DNA from: Rhodoferax lacus
Lineage (GTDB): Bacteria > Pseudomonadota > Gammaproteobacteria > Burkholderiales > Burkholderiaceae_C
NCBI RefSeq assembly: GCF_003415675.1
Contig: NZ_QFZK01000002.1
Span: 1-64,000, forward strand
DNA: 64,000 nucleotides
Reading direction: 5' to 3'
Shown: piece by piece, positions 1 to 8,338 of the stretch
Layout: the number at the start of each line of letters is the position of its first letter
Position numbering within the stretch: the first letter of the stretch is position 1
Notes under the pieces: model-generated
The model's database searches: none
Told to the model about the DNA's origin: nothing
What the model saw: the letters and a program-made list of their open reading frames with translations, nothing else
Position numbers and translations under genes: made by a program

Positions 1-2
1 CA

Positions 3-233
3 GCCGCTGCCGTCCTGGAGCGTGAGTTTGGTACCAACACGGCCTTCGTGGACAACACCCACAACGACAGGGGCTGGGGCCCGCGCACCTTCAAAAACTT
101 CAAGGCCGCAGCCGATGAGGCAGCCGCTTCACGCCTGTATGCCGGCATCCACTACCGCTTCGCCATTGAAGGCGGCAAGCCGCAGGGGCAGTGCGCGGCC
201 CAGGCGGTGCTGGCACTCAGGTTCAAGCGCTGA
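3..233 (+). CDS. C-terminal fragment of a PAP2/vanadium-haloperoxidase-like protein (5' truncated by window)
   Basis: The frame is open from the left edge to a TGA at 231-233, giving about 76 residues with no start inside the window. The tail carries a stretch reading AASRLYAGIHYRFAIEGG, which resembles the C-terminal catalytic helix region of vanadium-dependent haloperoxidase/PAP2 phosphatases, where the conserved R and H bind vanadate or phosphate. The residues before it (FVDNTHNDRGWGPRTFKNF) fit the same family. Substrate cannot be told from this fragment. The next gene starts 32 bases downstream on the same strand. Confidence 0.6.
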   Translation, partial: AAAVLEREFGTNTAFVDNTHNDRGWGPRTFKNFKAAADEAAASRLYAGIHYRFAIEGGKPQGQCAAQAVLALRFKR

Positions 234-265
234 GCCGACGCATCGCGCAGGACTTTTGCACCAAC

Positions 266-1114
266 ATGCTTGAAAGAATCAGTGCCGCACTTGTTTCGTT
301 GTCACCGGCGGAGCAACGCGTCGCCCAGCTCGTGTTGTCAGATCCACTGACCTTTTCCAGATTGCCCGTGTCCGAGCTGGCGGCACTGGCTGATGTCAGT
401 GCGCCCACGATCGTGCGGTTTTGCCGCAGCCTGGGTTATGACGGATTGAAGGTCTTCAAATCCAGGCTTCAAGGCAGCATGAAGGAGGGCGTTGCCCACG
501 TGCATCGCAGCCTCCATTCGGACGACAAGGTCAATGACATCTTGGTCAAAGTCATAGACGACACCATGGCAGCGCTGTCCACCTACCGTTGCAATGCCAA
601 TCGGAAGAAAATTGAATCGGCAGTCGCTGCGCTGGTCTTTGCACACCACAACAACAAGCGCATTGAGATCTTTGGCCTGGGAAACTCCGGCATCGTGGCC
701 CAGGATGCGCAACACAAGTTCTTTCGCCTGGGTGTACCCAGCACCGCCTACGTTGATGTGCACATGCAGGTCATGAGCGCGTCTGTGCTGCGGCCGGGTG
801 ACTGCGCAATCGTGATCTCCAATTCGGGCAGAACCAGGGACTTGATGGAGAGCTGCGCGATTGCCAACCAGAATGGCGCGACCACCATCGTCATCACCTC
901 CAGCTTTTCGCCATTGGCATTGGCGGGCCGCATTCACCTGGAGGCCGATCACCTCGAAGGCTTTGAGCGCTATTGCCCCATGGTGTCGCGCCTGCTGCAT
1001 CTGGCCATCATTGATGTGGTGGCCACCAGTGTGGCCTTGCGCATCGGCATGCAAGACCTGGCTCCAAGCCTGAAGCAAATGCAGTCAAGCCTAATGGACA
1101 AGCGGATGTATTGA
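266..1114 (+). CDS. MurR/RpiR family transcriptional regulator (HTH + SIS)
   Basis: A 282-residue protein, the usual RpiR length. Residues 1-77 form the RpiR helix-turn-helix (SAPTIVRFCRSLGYDG), and the rest is a SIS sugar-phosphate-binding domain with an intact GLGNSG loop near residues 137-142 and ISNSGRTRDL further on. ATG 266 is preferred over the GTG at 191 because the family begins directly at the LERI...SLSPAEQRVA helix, and 191 would place the start inside the upstream gene. It ends convergently with the iolE-like gene, separated by a hairpin. It probably senses a phosphorylated sugar or acid and controls the neighbouring catabolic genes; this is inference. Confidence 0.85.
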   Translation: MLERISAALVSLSPAEQRVAQLVLSDPLTFSRLPVSELAALADVSAPTIVRFCRSLGYDGLKVFKSRLQGSMKEGVAHVHRSLHSDDKVNDILVKVIDDTMAALSTYRCNANRKKIESAVAALVFAHHNNKRIEIFGLGNSGIVAQDAQHKFFRLGVPSTAYVDVHMQVMSASVLRPGDCAIVISNSGRTRDLMESCAIANQNGATTIVITSSFSPLALAGRIHLEADHLEGFERYCPMVSRLLHLAIIDVVATSVALRIGMQDLAPSLKQMQSSLMDKRMY

Positions 1115-1134
1115 GGGTCGCGGCTACGCGACCC
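1115..1134. terminator. Hairpin between convergent genes
   Basis: A perfect 8-bp stem GGGTCGCG/CGCGACCC with a GCTA loop sits immediately after the TGA of the RpiR gene and 7 bases from the stop of the convergent iolE-like gene. There is no T-run, so termination strength is uncertain. Confidence 0.5.
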
Positions 1135-1140
1135 CTACCG

Positions 1141-2040
1141 CTAGGCCGCGACTTCGTAGCCAGCGGCCTTCATCACCCGCAGCAATTCCTTGTGTCCGAT
1201 CTGGGCCATCTTCAAAGGCGGGTTCGGCTTGGGGTCCTGCTCGGCTTCCACCACAAACCAGCCTTCATACCCGTTTGATGCCAAACGCTTGGCAATGGCT
1301 TCAAAGTCCAGCGAACCGTCGCCGGGTACGGTGAAGGCGCCCTTGAGCACCGCATCCAAAAAGCTCTCCTTGCTGCGGTCCAGTCCGTCCACCACGCTGC
1401 GGCGGATGTCCTTGGCATGCACGTGGCTGATACGCTTGGCATGCTTGTCAATCACCCGCAGTACATCGCCACCGGCGAACGCCATGTGGCCCGCGTCAAA
1501 CAGCAAGGGCAGGGTGGAGCCCGAGTGCTTCATCATCAAGTCCAGGTCTTCTTCGGTCTCTATAGGTGCGGCCATGTGGTGGTGAAAGGCAATGGGCATG
1601 CCCTGCTCAGTGCACCACTCGGCAAACTCTGTCATCTTGCGCGCGTAGACCTTGATCTGGTCTTCCGAGAGTTTGCGTCGGGTGTTCAACGGTGCCATGC
1701 GGTTGCCCTGAATGGTGCCTGCCGTTTCGCCGTAGACGATGCAAGGGGCACCCAGCGCCTTGAAGGTGGCAATTTGCTGGGCAATGCGATCTTTTTCACG
1801 CGCCACTTCCGAGTCCAGCAGCAGGCCGGAATACCAGCCGCCGCACAGGCTGATGTCGTGTGCCTTCAGGATGGGGCCGAGCACGGCCGCATCCTGCGGG
1901 AACTTGCCACCGGTTTCAATGCCGGTGAAGCCAGCCATGCGGGCCTCGCTCAGACAGGTCTCCAGGCTGACATCACCACCGAGCTCCGGCAGATCATCGT
2001 TGGACCAGGCGATGGGTGCGATTCCGAGTTTTGCTTTCAT
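1141..2040 (-). CDS. iolE: Myo-inosose-2 dehydratase-like TIM-barrel protein (IolE family)
   Basis: A 299-residue AP-endonuclease-2-like TIM barrel that begins KLGIAPIAWSNDDLPELGG, the signature start of IolE, which dehydrates 2-keto-myo-inositol. Metal-binding and barrel motifs visible include GIETGG, AFHHHM, LLFDAGHMAFAGGD and HVHAKDIR, and the C-terminus GWFVVEAEQDP is typical. The start is ATG at 2040; longer upstream readings run into the intergenic operator region. It is divergent from the Gfo/Idh/MocA gene, so the two likely share a regulated promoter region. Function in inositol or a related cyclitol pathway is well supported by family, but no other iol genes (iolB/C/D) are in view. 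Confidence 0.85.
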   Translation of the reverse strand: MKAKLGIAPIAWSNDDLPELGGDVSLETCLSEARMAGFTGIETGGKFPQDAAVLGPILKAHDISLCGGWYSGLLLDSEVAREKDRIAQQIATFKALGAPCIVYGETAGTIQGNRMAPLNTRRKLSEDQIKVYARKMTEFAEWCTEQGMPIAFHHHMAAPIETEEDLDLMMKHSGSTLPLLFDAGHMAFAGGDVLRVIDKHAKRISHVHAKDIRRSVVDGLDRSKESFLDAVLKGAFTVPGDGSLDFEAIAKRLASNGYEGWFVVEAEQDPKPNPPLKMAQIGHKELLRVMKAAGYEVAA

Positions 2041-2065
2041 TTGGCTTTCCAAGTAGGTGCATGGC

Positions 2066-2137
2066 TTGCAATGCATCGATTGCAAATGCGTTAAAAATAG
2101 CAATGATAATTGCAATCAGGAAGATGTTGCAATAACA
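2066..2137. promoter_or_regulatory. Cluster of TTGCAA-type sites in the iolE/dehydrogenase divergent region
   Basis: The 135-bp gap between the divergent genes holds repeated TTGCAA words at 2066, 2080, 2110 and 2127. One is a perfect palindrome ATTGCAAT (2109-2116), and one is the dyad TGTTGCAATAACA (2125-2137). A related dyad precedes the RpiR gene at 3436, so these are candidate operators for one of the two RpiR regulators. Confidence 0.5.
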
Positions 2138-2175
2138 TATCAGGCAATTACGAATCTGCAACATTGGAGACGGTT

Positions 2176-3303
2176 ATGAAAAGCAAACCCAAACTTGGTA
2201 TCGGACTCATAGGCACTGGCTTTATGGGCAAGGCCCACGTCTTCGGCTTTACGTCGGCGCCCCGCGTGTTCGATCTGCCCTATGACATCGAACTCCGGAT
2301 GGTGGCGGATGTAACGCCTGAACTGGCCGAGAAAGCGCGCGGTGCCCTGGGCTTTGCCAGCGCAACCCATGATTGGCGCGACCTGCTCAAGGACCCCGCC
2401 ATCGACATCATCGACATCACTTCCCCCAATGCCCTGCACAAGGAAATGGCCCTGGCCGCCATTGCCGCAGGCAAGCACGTCTATTGCGAGAAGCCGCTGG
2501 CTACCCTGTCCAGTGACGCGATGGAGATGACCCTTGCAGCAGAAGCGGCAGGCGTGAAAACGCAGGTGGGCTTTAACTACCTGTGCAATCCCATGCTGGC
2601 CTACGCCAAAGCCATGATTGCAGCGGGTGAGCTCGGTGAGATCCGCAGCTACCGGGGTGTGCATGCGGAAGACTTCATGGTCGACAAGGCGGCGGTCTAT
2701 GGCTTTAGGCATGACATTGCAGGCGGCGGTGCGCTGGCTGATATCGGCAGCCACGCGTTGGCAACTGCCGAGTACCTGCTGGGGCCTATAGACCGGGTGA
2801 TGGGGCATAGCGTCACCGTGATTGGTGAGCGTCCCGACGGCAAGGGCGGTATGAAGAAGGTGGAGATTGACGACCTGAGCCGTTCCTTTGTGCGCTTTGC
2901 CAGCGGAGCCACGGGCAGCATAGAAGCCAACTGGCTTGCAACGGGCCGCAAGATGCAGCACGACTTCGAGGTCTATGGCTCGCGCGGCGCCCTGTGCTTT
3001 TCCCAGGAGCGCTTCAACGAGCTGCATTTTTATTCCGTGGATGACAAGGCTGGCCAGAGAGGGTTTCGCCGCATCGAAGCCGCACCCGACCACGCGCCCT
3101 ATGGCCGCTTCTGTGTCGCACCCGGGCACCAACTGGGCTTCAATGACCTGAAGGCCATTGAAGTGGCGGGCTTCCTGGACGCGATTGCGGGCCTGAGGCC
3201 GGAGCCCTTCAACTTCCGCGCGGGCTTTGGCATTCAGCGCCTGGTAGAGCTTGTGCACCGGTCTTCACGCGAAGAAAAATGGCTGGACGTGGCTGGCCAC
3301 TAG
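2176..3303 (+). CDS. Gfo/Idh/MocA family oxidoreductase (inositol dehydrogenase-like)
   Basis: A 375-residue NAD(P)-dependent dehydrogenase. The N-terminal Rossmann motif GLIGTGFMGKAH lies near residues 9-20, the cofactor-site motif EKPLA follows HVYC, and the C-terminal GFO_IDH_MocA_C domain contains DIGSHALATAEYLLG. ATG 2176 is chosen because it follows a GGAGA ribosome site at 2166-2170 and leaves a standard N-terminus. It is divergent from the iolE-like gene and followed by an RpiR regulator, so it probably oxidises inositol or a related sugar/cyclitol. The exact substrate cannot be read from the sequence. Confidence 0.85.
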   Translation: MKSKPKLGIGLIGTGFMGKAHVFGFTSAPRVFDLPYDIELRMVADVTPELAEKARGALGFASATHDWRDLLKDPAIDIIDITSPNALHKEMALAAIAAGKHVYCEKPLATLSSDAMEMTLAAEAAGVKTQVGFNYLCNPMLAYAKAMIAAGELGEIRSYRGVHAEDFMVDKAAVYGFRHDIAGGGALADIGSHALATAEYLLGPIDRVMGHSVTVIGERPDGKGGMKKVEIDDLSRSFVRFASGATGSIEANWLATGRKMQHDFEVYGSRGALCFSQERFNELHFYSVDDKAGQRGFRRIEAAPDHAPYGRFCVAPGHQLGFNDLKAIEVAGFLDAIAGLRPEPFNFRAGFGIQRLVELVHRSSREEKWLDVAGH

Positions 3304-3321
3304 ATAGCCACGCTGGGGATT

Positions 3322-3360
3322 GGGAAGCTTGCGCACCGGTGCAGACCGCGCAATCTTCCC
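3322..3360 (+). terminator. Hairpin downstream of the dehydrogenase gene
   Basis: A 13-bp stem with one mismatch (GGGAAGCTTGCGC at 3322-3334 against GCGCAATCTTCCC at 3348-3360) and a 13-base loop. It lacks a T-run; it may be a factor-assisted terminator or an attenuator before the next regulator gene. Confidence 0.45.
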
Positions 3361-3407
3361 CCGGAAGCCGAAAATTACCCAAAAACACAGGGGGTGCTGT
3401 TCACATA

Positions 3408-3425
3408 TTGCAACAAACGTTGTAA
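3408..3425. promoter_or_regulatory. Dyad operator candidate before the second RpiR gene
   Basis: TTGCAACAAACGTTGTAA is an imperfect palindrome ending 10 bases before the ATG at 3436. It shares the TTGCAA core with sites in the iolE/dehydrogenase intergenic region, suggesting autoregulation by the RpiR protein encoded just downstream. Confidence 0.5.
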
Positions 3426-3435
3426 ATTCAAATGT

Positions 3436-4314
3436 ATGCAACAAGCCGAAATTCCAAAAGACTACGAAGAACTCATCCGTGTAATCCATGATCGCTATGA
3501 AAAGATGAGCAAGTCTTATCAGGCGATTGCGGTCTACCTCACGCAGAACCCGAATGAGGTCGCCATCAAGCCGGTGAACTCGATTGCAGAGACCTGTGGA
3601 ATCCACGCCTCCAGCTTTGTGCGTTTTGCACAGGCTCTGGGCTACAAGGGCTTCAAGGAACTGCAGCAGGTTTACCAACAACGCCTGTCTACCGCAGCAC
3701 CCGGCTTCAATGCCCGGGTCAAGGCGCTGCAATCGGAACTGGCGGACCACCGTGGCTCGTCAACCTTTTTGCAGGACCTGGTGCACAGGGACATTGCATC
3801 CCTGCAGGAACTGATAGAGCTGACATCCAAGGCGGATATCGCCAAAGCCACCAAGATGATGGAGGTGGCCGACACGATCTACCTCATTGGTCAACTCCGC
3901 TCGGCACCTGTTGTGGACCTGATGCGCTACGTGCTCACTATGCTGGGCAAACGCGCGGTGCTGCTGGATGCCAGTGGTGGCCTGACGACGCACATGGCCA
4001 ATCTCATCCGCCCCCGCGACATGCTGATTGCCGTGTCGTTCCGTTTCTATGCGAACGAAGTGGTGAATGTGGTCGAGAGCTGTGGCAACCGCAATGTGCC
4101 CATTCTGGCGATTTCGGATTCCACGCTGTCTCCCTTGGCGAAGAATGCGTCCGTGCTGTTTACCGTACCCGAACATGAGTACTCGTTCTCACGTTCGCTG
4201 GCAGCACCCATGTGCCTGGCGCAGGCACTGCTGGTAAACCTTGCTGCCAAGCTGCAAAAACAGGTGGAGCCACGCATACCCACCGTCACCCAGCAAAAGC
4301 AGAAAGCTTCCTGA
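3436..4314 (+). CDS. MurR/RpiR family transcriptional regulator (IolR-like)
   Basis: A 292-residue protein with the RpiR helix-turn-helix (CGIHASSFVRFAQALGYKGFKELQQVY) and a divergent SIS domain. Unlike the regulator at 266, it lacks the GxGxSG loop: the equivalent stretch reads IYLIGQLRSAPVVDL. It keeps AVSFRFYANEVV, a pattern I associate with inositol-type RpiR repressors. ATG 3436 removes a poorly conserved leader and places the start just after the palindromic operator. It likely represses the adjacent iolE-like and dehydrogenase genes and itself; this is inferred from position and shared TTGCAA sites. Confidence 0.8.
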   Translation: MQQAEIPKDYEELIRVIHDRYEKMSKSYQAIAVYLTQNPNEVAIKPVNSIAETCGIHASSFVRFAQALGYKGFKELQQVYQQRLSTAAPGFNARVKALQSELADHRGSSTFLQDLVHRDIASLQELIELTSKADIAKATKMMEVADTIYLIGQLRSAPVVDLMRYVLTMLGKRAVLLDASGGLTTHMANLIRPRDMLIAVSFRFYANEVVNVVESCGNRNVPILAISDSTLSPLAKNASVLFTVPEHEYSFSRSLAAPMCLAQALLVNLAAKLQKQVEPRIPTVTQQKQKAS

Positions 4315-4347
4315 ACAGCGCCGCGTGCCTGCAGGCGCGCCAGGCCG

Positions 4348-5235
4348 TCACCGGTCTGCCAGGGCTGTCTCCTGCGTTGGGGCGGGGTCATGTGCCAGCC
4401 GCACCTCCTGCAGGTAGACCAGCGGCACCACAAAGGACGACAGCAACGCGCCCATGCGCCCGGCGTACCACCCCAATGAAAGCCGCGAGCCACCCAGCAT
4501 GGTGATGGCGTTGTCGCACAGCAGGGCCACCAGGGCCAAAGCCAGCCACACATGCAGTTGCGCACCCAGACCCTTTAGCCGCCACACCTGAACCAGGGCC
4601 AGTAACAGCAGCAGCTGCAGGGCTGGCGCCAACCCTGAGCGCGTGATGCGGCTGTAGTCCCCACCCAGGTCCATCACCGGCAGGCTGCTCTCGAAAACCG
4701 TCACCCAGAGCGCAACGGCGACAAACACAGCACAGGCCATGGCTGCTGTGTTGTGCAGGGATTGCCCGGCGGGGATGCGGGCACCGGGCTGGCTGCGCTC
4801 GCTCATGGCATAGAACAGGATGCCGACAGCGGGTGCGCCATGCCAGAAGAACCACAGCCAGGTCAGGGTTTGCGGCCCGCCCAGCAGCTGGCCCTGCTCC
4901 AGGAAGGCGCCCGGATAGGCCAGCAGTTGCAGGATCAGTGTGCCCGCCGTGAAGTACGCCGCAGCTGACAGGTAGGACAGCGAACGCAGGCGTGTGCTTT
5001 TGAACTGCCCGCCCAACAGATAGCCGCCCACCATATAGGACAGGATGACCGACGTCTGGTAGGACGGAAAGAAGGCCTTGAAGCCCGGCAGCTTGAGGTC
5101 TGCGAAGGGAGCCAGCACAAGGGTCAGCAGCACCGAGCCTGCCATCAGAAGGTAGGCACAGCGGCGTTGCGCTGCGGTGCTGTGGCGCAGGACTGGCGGG
5201 GTGTCATGTGTGTTGAATTGAAGTGACGTGGTCAT
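4348..5235 (-). CDS. Stand-alone MASE4-type integral membrane sensor protein
   Basis: A 295-residue polytopic protein with about eight hydrophobic segments (for example SYMVGGYLLGGQF, LILQLLAYPGAFL, WLWFFWHGAPAVGILFYA, ALQLLLLLALVQVW, LALALVALLCDNAITML). The order and motifs (LPGFKAFFPSYQTSVILSY, WHGAPAVGILFYA, DNAITMLGGSR) match the MASE4 membrane sensor domain, which normally sits in front of a GGDEF or kinase output domain. Here the protein ends shortly after the last membrane segment and has no output domain. It is divergent from a histidine kinase 114 bases away, which may be its partner. Start at 5235 follows a GAGGGA ribosome site on the minus strand. Confidence 0.7.
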   Translation of the reverse strand: MTTSLQFNTHDTPPVLRHSTAAQRRCAYLLMAGSVLLTLVLAPFADLKLPGFKAFFPSYQTSVILSYMVGGYLLGGQFKSTRLRSLSYLSAAAYFTAGTLILQLLAYPGAFLEQGQLLGGPQTLTWLWFFWHGAPAVGILFYAMSERSQPGARIPAGQSLHNTAAMACAVFVAVALWVTVFESSLPVMDLGGDYSRITRSGLAPALQLLLLLALVQVWRLKGLGAQLHVWLALALVALLCDNAITMLGGSRLSLGWYAGRMGALLSSFVVPLVYLQEVRLAHDPAPTQETALADR

Positions 5236-5349
5236 TTCGGGATTCCCTCTGGGTGCAAGTTCAACACCTGCATCCTAACGCACGGAGTGATCGCATGGAC
5301 GCCGGTGGGGGCAGGCACAGTTACCATAGAGGCCAACACGAGGAGCGGA

Positions 5350-7272
5350 ATGTCGGTCAAGCAGCGCATGAATCCAGTCCGTTGGTGGGTCTTCCTGGCT
5401 GCGACCTTTGCGGCTTTGCCTTTCCTGATTTTTGCGGCCAGTTCCTTCGGCGAGATGGCCCGCACCAGGCGTGTTGACATTGAGCGTGAAATGGTGGAGC
5501 GGGCCTACGCGTCTGCGGCACTGGTGGAGCAGCGCCTGTCGGTTAGCGCCGCTACGCTCAAGGTGCTGGCCGAGTCCGAGGCCGCGCAGGCGGGCGACAT
5601 TCCCAGGCTCTACGCACTGGCCAAGCGGGTGGCTTCCGGTCTGCCCGAAGTCAGCGCCATCAGCCTGGTGAGCGCACAGGGTAAGGTTTTGTTTTTTACC
5701 CTGCTGCCCTATGGGAGCCCTGCTTTTGCTGTCAATGATAGCGACGCGCTGGAGCGCGTATTTGCCACCGGCAAACCGGTGGCCTCCGAGCCCTTCCCGT
5801 CACCAGCGAATGGCCACAGCGTTACCTCCGTGGCGGTGCCCGTGTACCAGCACGGCAAGATGGTCTATGCGCTGCGCATGATCATTCCCAGCGCCACACT
5901 CAGCGCTCTGCTGGCAACCCAGCACCTGCCGGTCGATTGGACCGTCGGCATCCTGTCGCGCACCGGCTTGTTGCAGGGGCGCTCGCGATCGGGTGAAGCC
6001 TATGTGGGAAAACCTGCCTCGGATGCGGTCATGGCGGCCTTCAGGAACGGGCGCAAGGGCATCTTCGACAGCATTAACAAGGAGGGCGAGGCAACCAAAG
6101 CGGTCATCGTTCCCCTGGTGGACTGGGATTGGCATGTGGTGCTGGGTGTCCCGGCCGCACAGTTCAAGGCGGAGGTGGTCTCGGTGGCAACCCTGGGCCT
6201 GAGCCTGGTGTTTGCGGCCTTGGCGTTTGGTGCCCTGCTGGTGCTGGCCCTGGTGTATGGCGGCAAGTCCCTGGTCAGGGAGCCGGGACGGGCCAAGGGT
6301 GGGGAGCCCCTGCCGGCAAGCAGCAACTGGCCGGCGGTGCTGGCGATTCTGGTGGCCACCGCCTTTGCAGGCCTGGGTGCCTATTCCTCCAAGGCAAGCG
6401 GCGAGCGGCTGGACAGCCAGCAGGCCAGGGAGCGCACGCTGGAAGAAGACCGGCACCTGGTCTCGGCACTGCAGCTGGCGTTTGCCCAGGTGGACACCGG
6501 CACCAAGGGTTTTGCCAGCACCGGCGACGAGGCGCAGTTGCAACCCTATCTTCAAGCGGCAGAGCGCATTCCGGGCATCAGCGCGGAGCTGCAGTCCCGC
6601 ATCACCAGCCACACCCGGCTGCAGTTCAGCTGGCGTGATCTGGACGAACTGCGCACCGCGCGGGCCCTGGCCGCATCGGCCGTTGTGGAGCTGCGCCGCA
6701 CCCAGGGCGGGCGGGTGACGGCCAGGCCGGATCTGTTTGAGAGCGGCAATGCACTGGGCAGCAAGCTGGACTTTCAGCTCAAGATGCTGGACCTGCAATT
6801 GGTCCGCGAAATCCAGCGTGTGGAGCGTGGCATGCAGTCGGAGCGGCAAGAGGTGACGCGCCTGCAGACACTGGCTGCCTTTGCCATTGCGGTATTGCTG
6901 GTTGCGGCTCTGGGCTTCTGGTTTTATGAACGCAGCAAGCGCCTGAAGCTGCTCGCGGAGCTGGCCCACAGCAATGCGACACTGGAGTCCCGCGTGCAGG
7001 ACCGCACGCAGGCCCTGGTACAGGCCAACCAGAAAATCCGTGAGTTCAGCTACGAAGCCCAGCACCTGGTGGACGTGGAGCGCAAGCGGCTCTCGCGCGA
7101 GGTGCATGACCAGATTGGCCAGATCTTTACCGGTATCAAGATGATCGCCCACAGCCTCAAATCCGACGTGCTCGACAAGGGCCAATACGCGGCCATGCTG
7201 GATGCCATTGACGGGGGCGTGAAGACTTCGCGCAGAATTGCAGCTGAACTCCGCCCCCCCCCTGCTCGATGA
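5350..7272 (+). CDS. Sensor histidine kinase, N-terminal part (Cache-CHASE3-HisKA_3), frameshifted at 7254-7262
   Basis: ATG 5350 follows AGGAG at 5341-5345. The product has a membrane helix near residues 12-34, a periplasmic Cache-like domain, a second membrane helix near 285-310, a CHASE3-like region (FAQVDTGTKGFASTGDE), a further helix (FAIAVLLVAALGFWFYE), a coiled-coil and a HisKA_3 dimerisation domain with phosphoacceptor His in LSREVHDQIGQIFTG. It then reads ELRPPPAR and stops, because a run of nine C at 7254-7262 shifts the frame; the family expects ELRPPLLDDFGF, which needs eight C. The ATPase half lies in the next frame and ends at 7681. It is either a phase-variable kinase, a recent pseudogene, or an assembly/sequencing error. 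Confidence 0.8.
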   Translation: MSVKQRMNPVRWWVFLAATFAALPFLIFAASSFGEMARTRRVDIEREMVERAYASAALVEQRLSVSAATLKVLAESEAAQAGDIPRLYALAKRVASGLPEVSAISLVSAQGKVLFFTLLPYGSPAFAVNDSDALERVFATGKPVASEPFPSPANGHSVTSVAVPVYQHGKMVYALRMIIPSATLSALLATQHLPVDWTVGILSRTGLLQGRSRSGEAYVGKPASDAVMAAFRNGRKGIFDSINKEGEATKAVIVPLVDWDWHVVLGVPAAQFKAEVVSVATLGLSLVFAALAFGALLVLALVYGGKSLVREPGRAKGGEPLPASSNWPAVLAILVATAFAGLGAYSSKASGERLDSQQARERTLEEDRHLVSALQLAFAQVDTGTKGFASTGDEAQLQPYLQAAERIPGISAELQSRITSHTRLQFSWRDLDELRTARALAASAVVELRRTQGGRVTARPDLFESGNALGSKLDFQLKMLDLQLVREIQRVERGMQSERQEVTRLQTLAAFAIAVLLVAALGFWFYERSKRLKLLAELAHSNATLESRVQDRTQALVQANQKIREFSYEAQHLVDVERKRLSREVHDQIGQIFTGIKMIAHSLKSDVLDKGQYAAMLDAIDGGVKTSRRIAAELRPPPAR

Positions 7273-7681
7273 CTTTGGATTCCGCGCCGCCATGGAGCAC
7301 TACCTCAAGGGCGCGCTGGCCAGCACCGACATGGGCTTTGATGTCCAGTTCCCGGATGACCCCGGGCTGAGTGTCCAGCAACTCAACCAACTCTTTCGCA
7401 TCGTGCAGGAGGCCTGTACCAACACCATGCGCCACGCCCAAGCCCAGCAGATCGAAATCACCGGAACCCTGGTGGCAGGCGGACTCGAAGTCCGGGTGGA
7501 GGATGACGGACGTGGCTTTGCGCGCGCCGACATCCGCCCGGGCGCCCTGGGCCTGGCCGGCATGGAGGAGAGGGCCGCACTGATGGGTGCGCAGCTGCAG
7601 GTGGGCGCGCGTACGGGCGGTGGCACACAGATCGTGATCCGCATCGCCCACGGGCCCCAGGCACAGGAGCACATGGCATGA
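7238..7681 (+). CDS. Sensor histidine kinase, C-terminal HATPase part (continuation of the frameshifted gene)
   Basis: This frame continues the kinase after the C9 run: LLDDFGFRAAMEHYL, N-box IVQEACTNTMRHAQA, G-box VEDDGRGF and GLAGMEERAALMGAQL are the standard NarX/DegS-type HATPase_c features. A free-standing start at 7238 would be TTG and is unlikely; the sequence really belongs to the gene beginning at 5350. The stop TGA overlaps the ATG of the response regulator (ATGA at 7678-7681), showing translational coupling. Without the frame being joined, the protein would lack a phosphoacceptor. Confidence 0.75.
   Translation: MQLNSAPPLLDDFGFRAAMEHYLKGALASTDMGFDVQFPDDPGLSVQQLNQLFRIVQEACTNTMRHAQAQQIEITGTLVAGGLEVRVEDDGRGFARADIRPGALGLAGMEERAALMGAQLQVGARTGGGTQIVIRIAHGPQAQEHMA
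7254..7262. repeat. C9 homopolymer at the kinase frameshift
   Basis: Nine consecutive C residues. Eight would restore one open frame across the kinase gene from 5350 to 7681. Such tracts slip during replication and are also common sequencing-error sites. Confidence 0.9.
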
Positions 7682-8316
7682 GGTTTTTGCTGGTTGAAGA
7701 CCATCCCATCTTCCGTTTCGGGCTGCGCCAGCTCATCCTGCAGCGCTGGCCGCAGGCGGTGTTTGCGGATGCCGAGTCGGTGGAAAAGGCCTTGCAGGAA
7801 ATCCGGCAGTGCGAATGGGACATCGCCATCGTGGACCTGAACCTGCCCGATGCACAGGGCCTGGAGGGCCTGAGCCGCATCCGCAGGGCCAGTGCAGGCT
7901 TGCGCATCCTGGTGCTGAGCCTGCATGAGGAGGCGGTCTATGCGCGCCAGGCTCTGCAGCTCGGCGCCCAGGGTTACCTGACCAAGGAAAACGCGCCCGA
8001 TGAGCTGGTGCTGGCAATCGACAAGGTGCTGGCCGGCGGGCGCTACCTCTCGCAGAACATTGCCCAGTCCCTGGCCCTGGGCGAGGGCCGGGACGGTGGC
8101 GAGGACGCCATGGAATCCCTGGGAAGCCAGGAATACCGCGTCATGCTGCAGCTCATTGCCGGCGTGCGGGTGTCGGAGATTGCGCTGCAGATGAACCTCT
8201 CGCCCAAGACGGTCAGCACCTACCGCACCCGGCTGTTCGAGAAACTCGGCGTGGGCAGCAATGTGGAGCTGGCCCTGTACTGCCGCCAACGCGGCATCAC
8301 CGGCGAACTCCCCTGA
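7678..8316 (+). CDS. NarL/FixJ-type response regulator
   Basis: A 212-residue protein. The receiver domain (residues 1-120) has LVEDHP acidic residues, phosphoacceptor Asp in IAIVDLNLPDAQG, and the switch Lys in YLTKENAP. The C-terminal LuxR-type helix-turn-helix reads VSEIALQMNLSPKTVSTYRTRLFEKLGV. Its ATG overlaps the TGA of the kinase, so it is the cognate regulator. A 10-bp dyad lies just downstream (8339-8360), in front of the next gene, and could be its target. Confidence 0.92.
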   Translation: MRFLLVEDHPIFRFGLRQLILQRWPQAVFADAESVEKALQEIRQCEWDIAIVDLNLPDAQGLEGLSRIRRASAGLRILVLSLHEEAVYARQALQLGAQGYLTKENAPDELVLAIDKVLAGGRYLSQNIAQSLALGEGRDGGEDAMESLGSQEYRVMLQLIAGVRVSEIALQMNLSPKTVSTYRTRLFEKLGVGSNVELALYCRQRGITGELP

Positions 8317-8338
8317 GGCTGACACGGGCGCAGGCCCG

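Noticed and set aside
2140..3258. 372-codon minus-strand open frame opposite the dehydrogenase
   Set aside because: No recognisable domain, and the plus strand encodes a clear Gfo/Idh/MocA protein.
5800..7293. 497-codon minus-strand open frame opposite the histidine kinase
   Set aside because: Antisense shadow with Gln/His/Gly-rich composition; the kinase domains are unmistakable on the plus strand.
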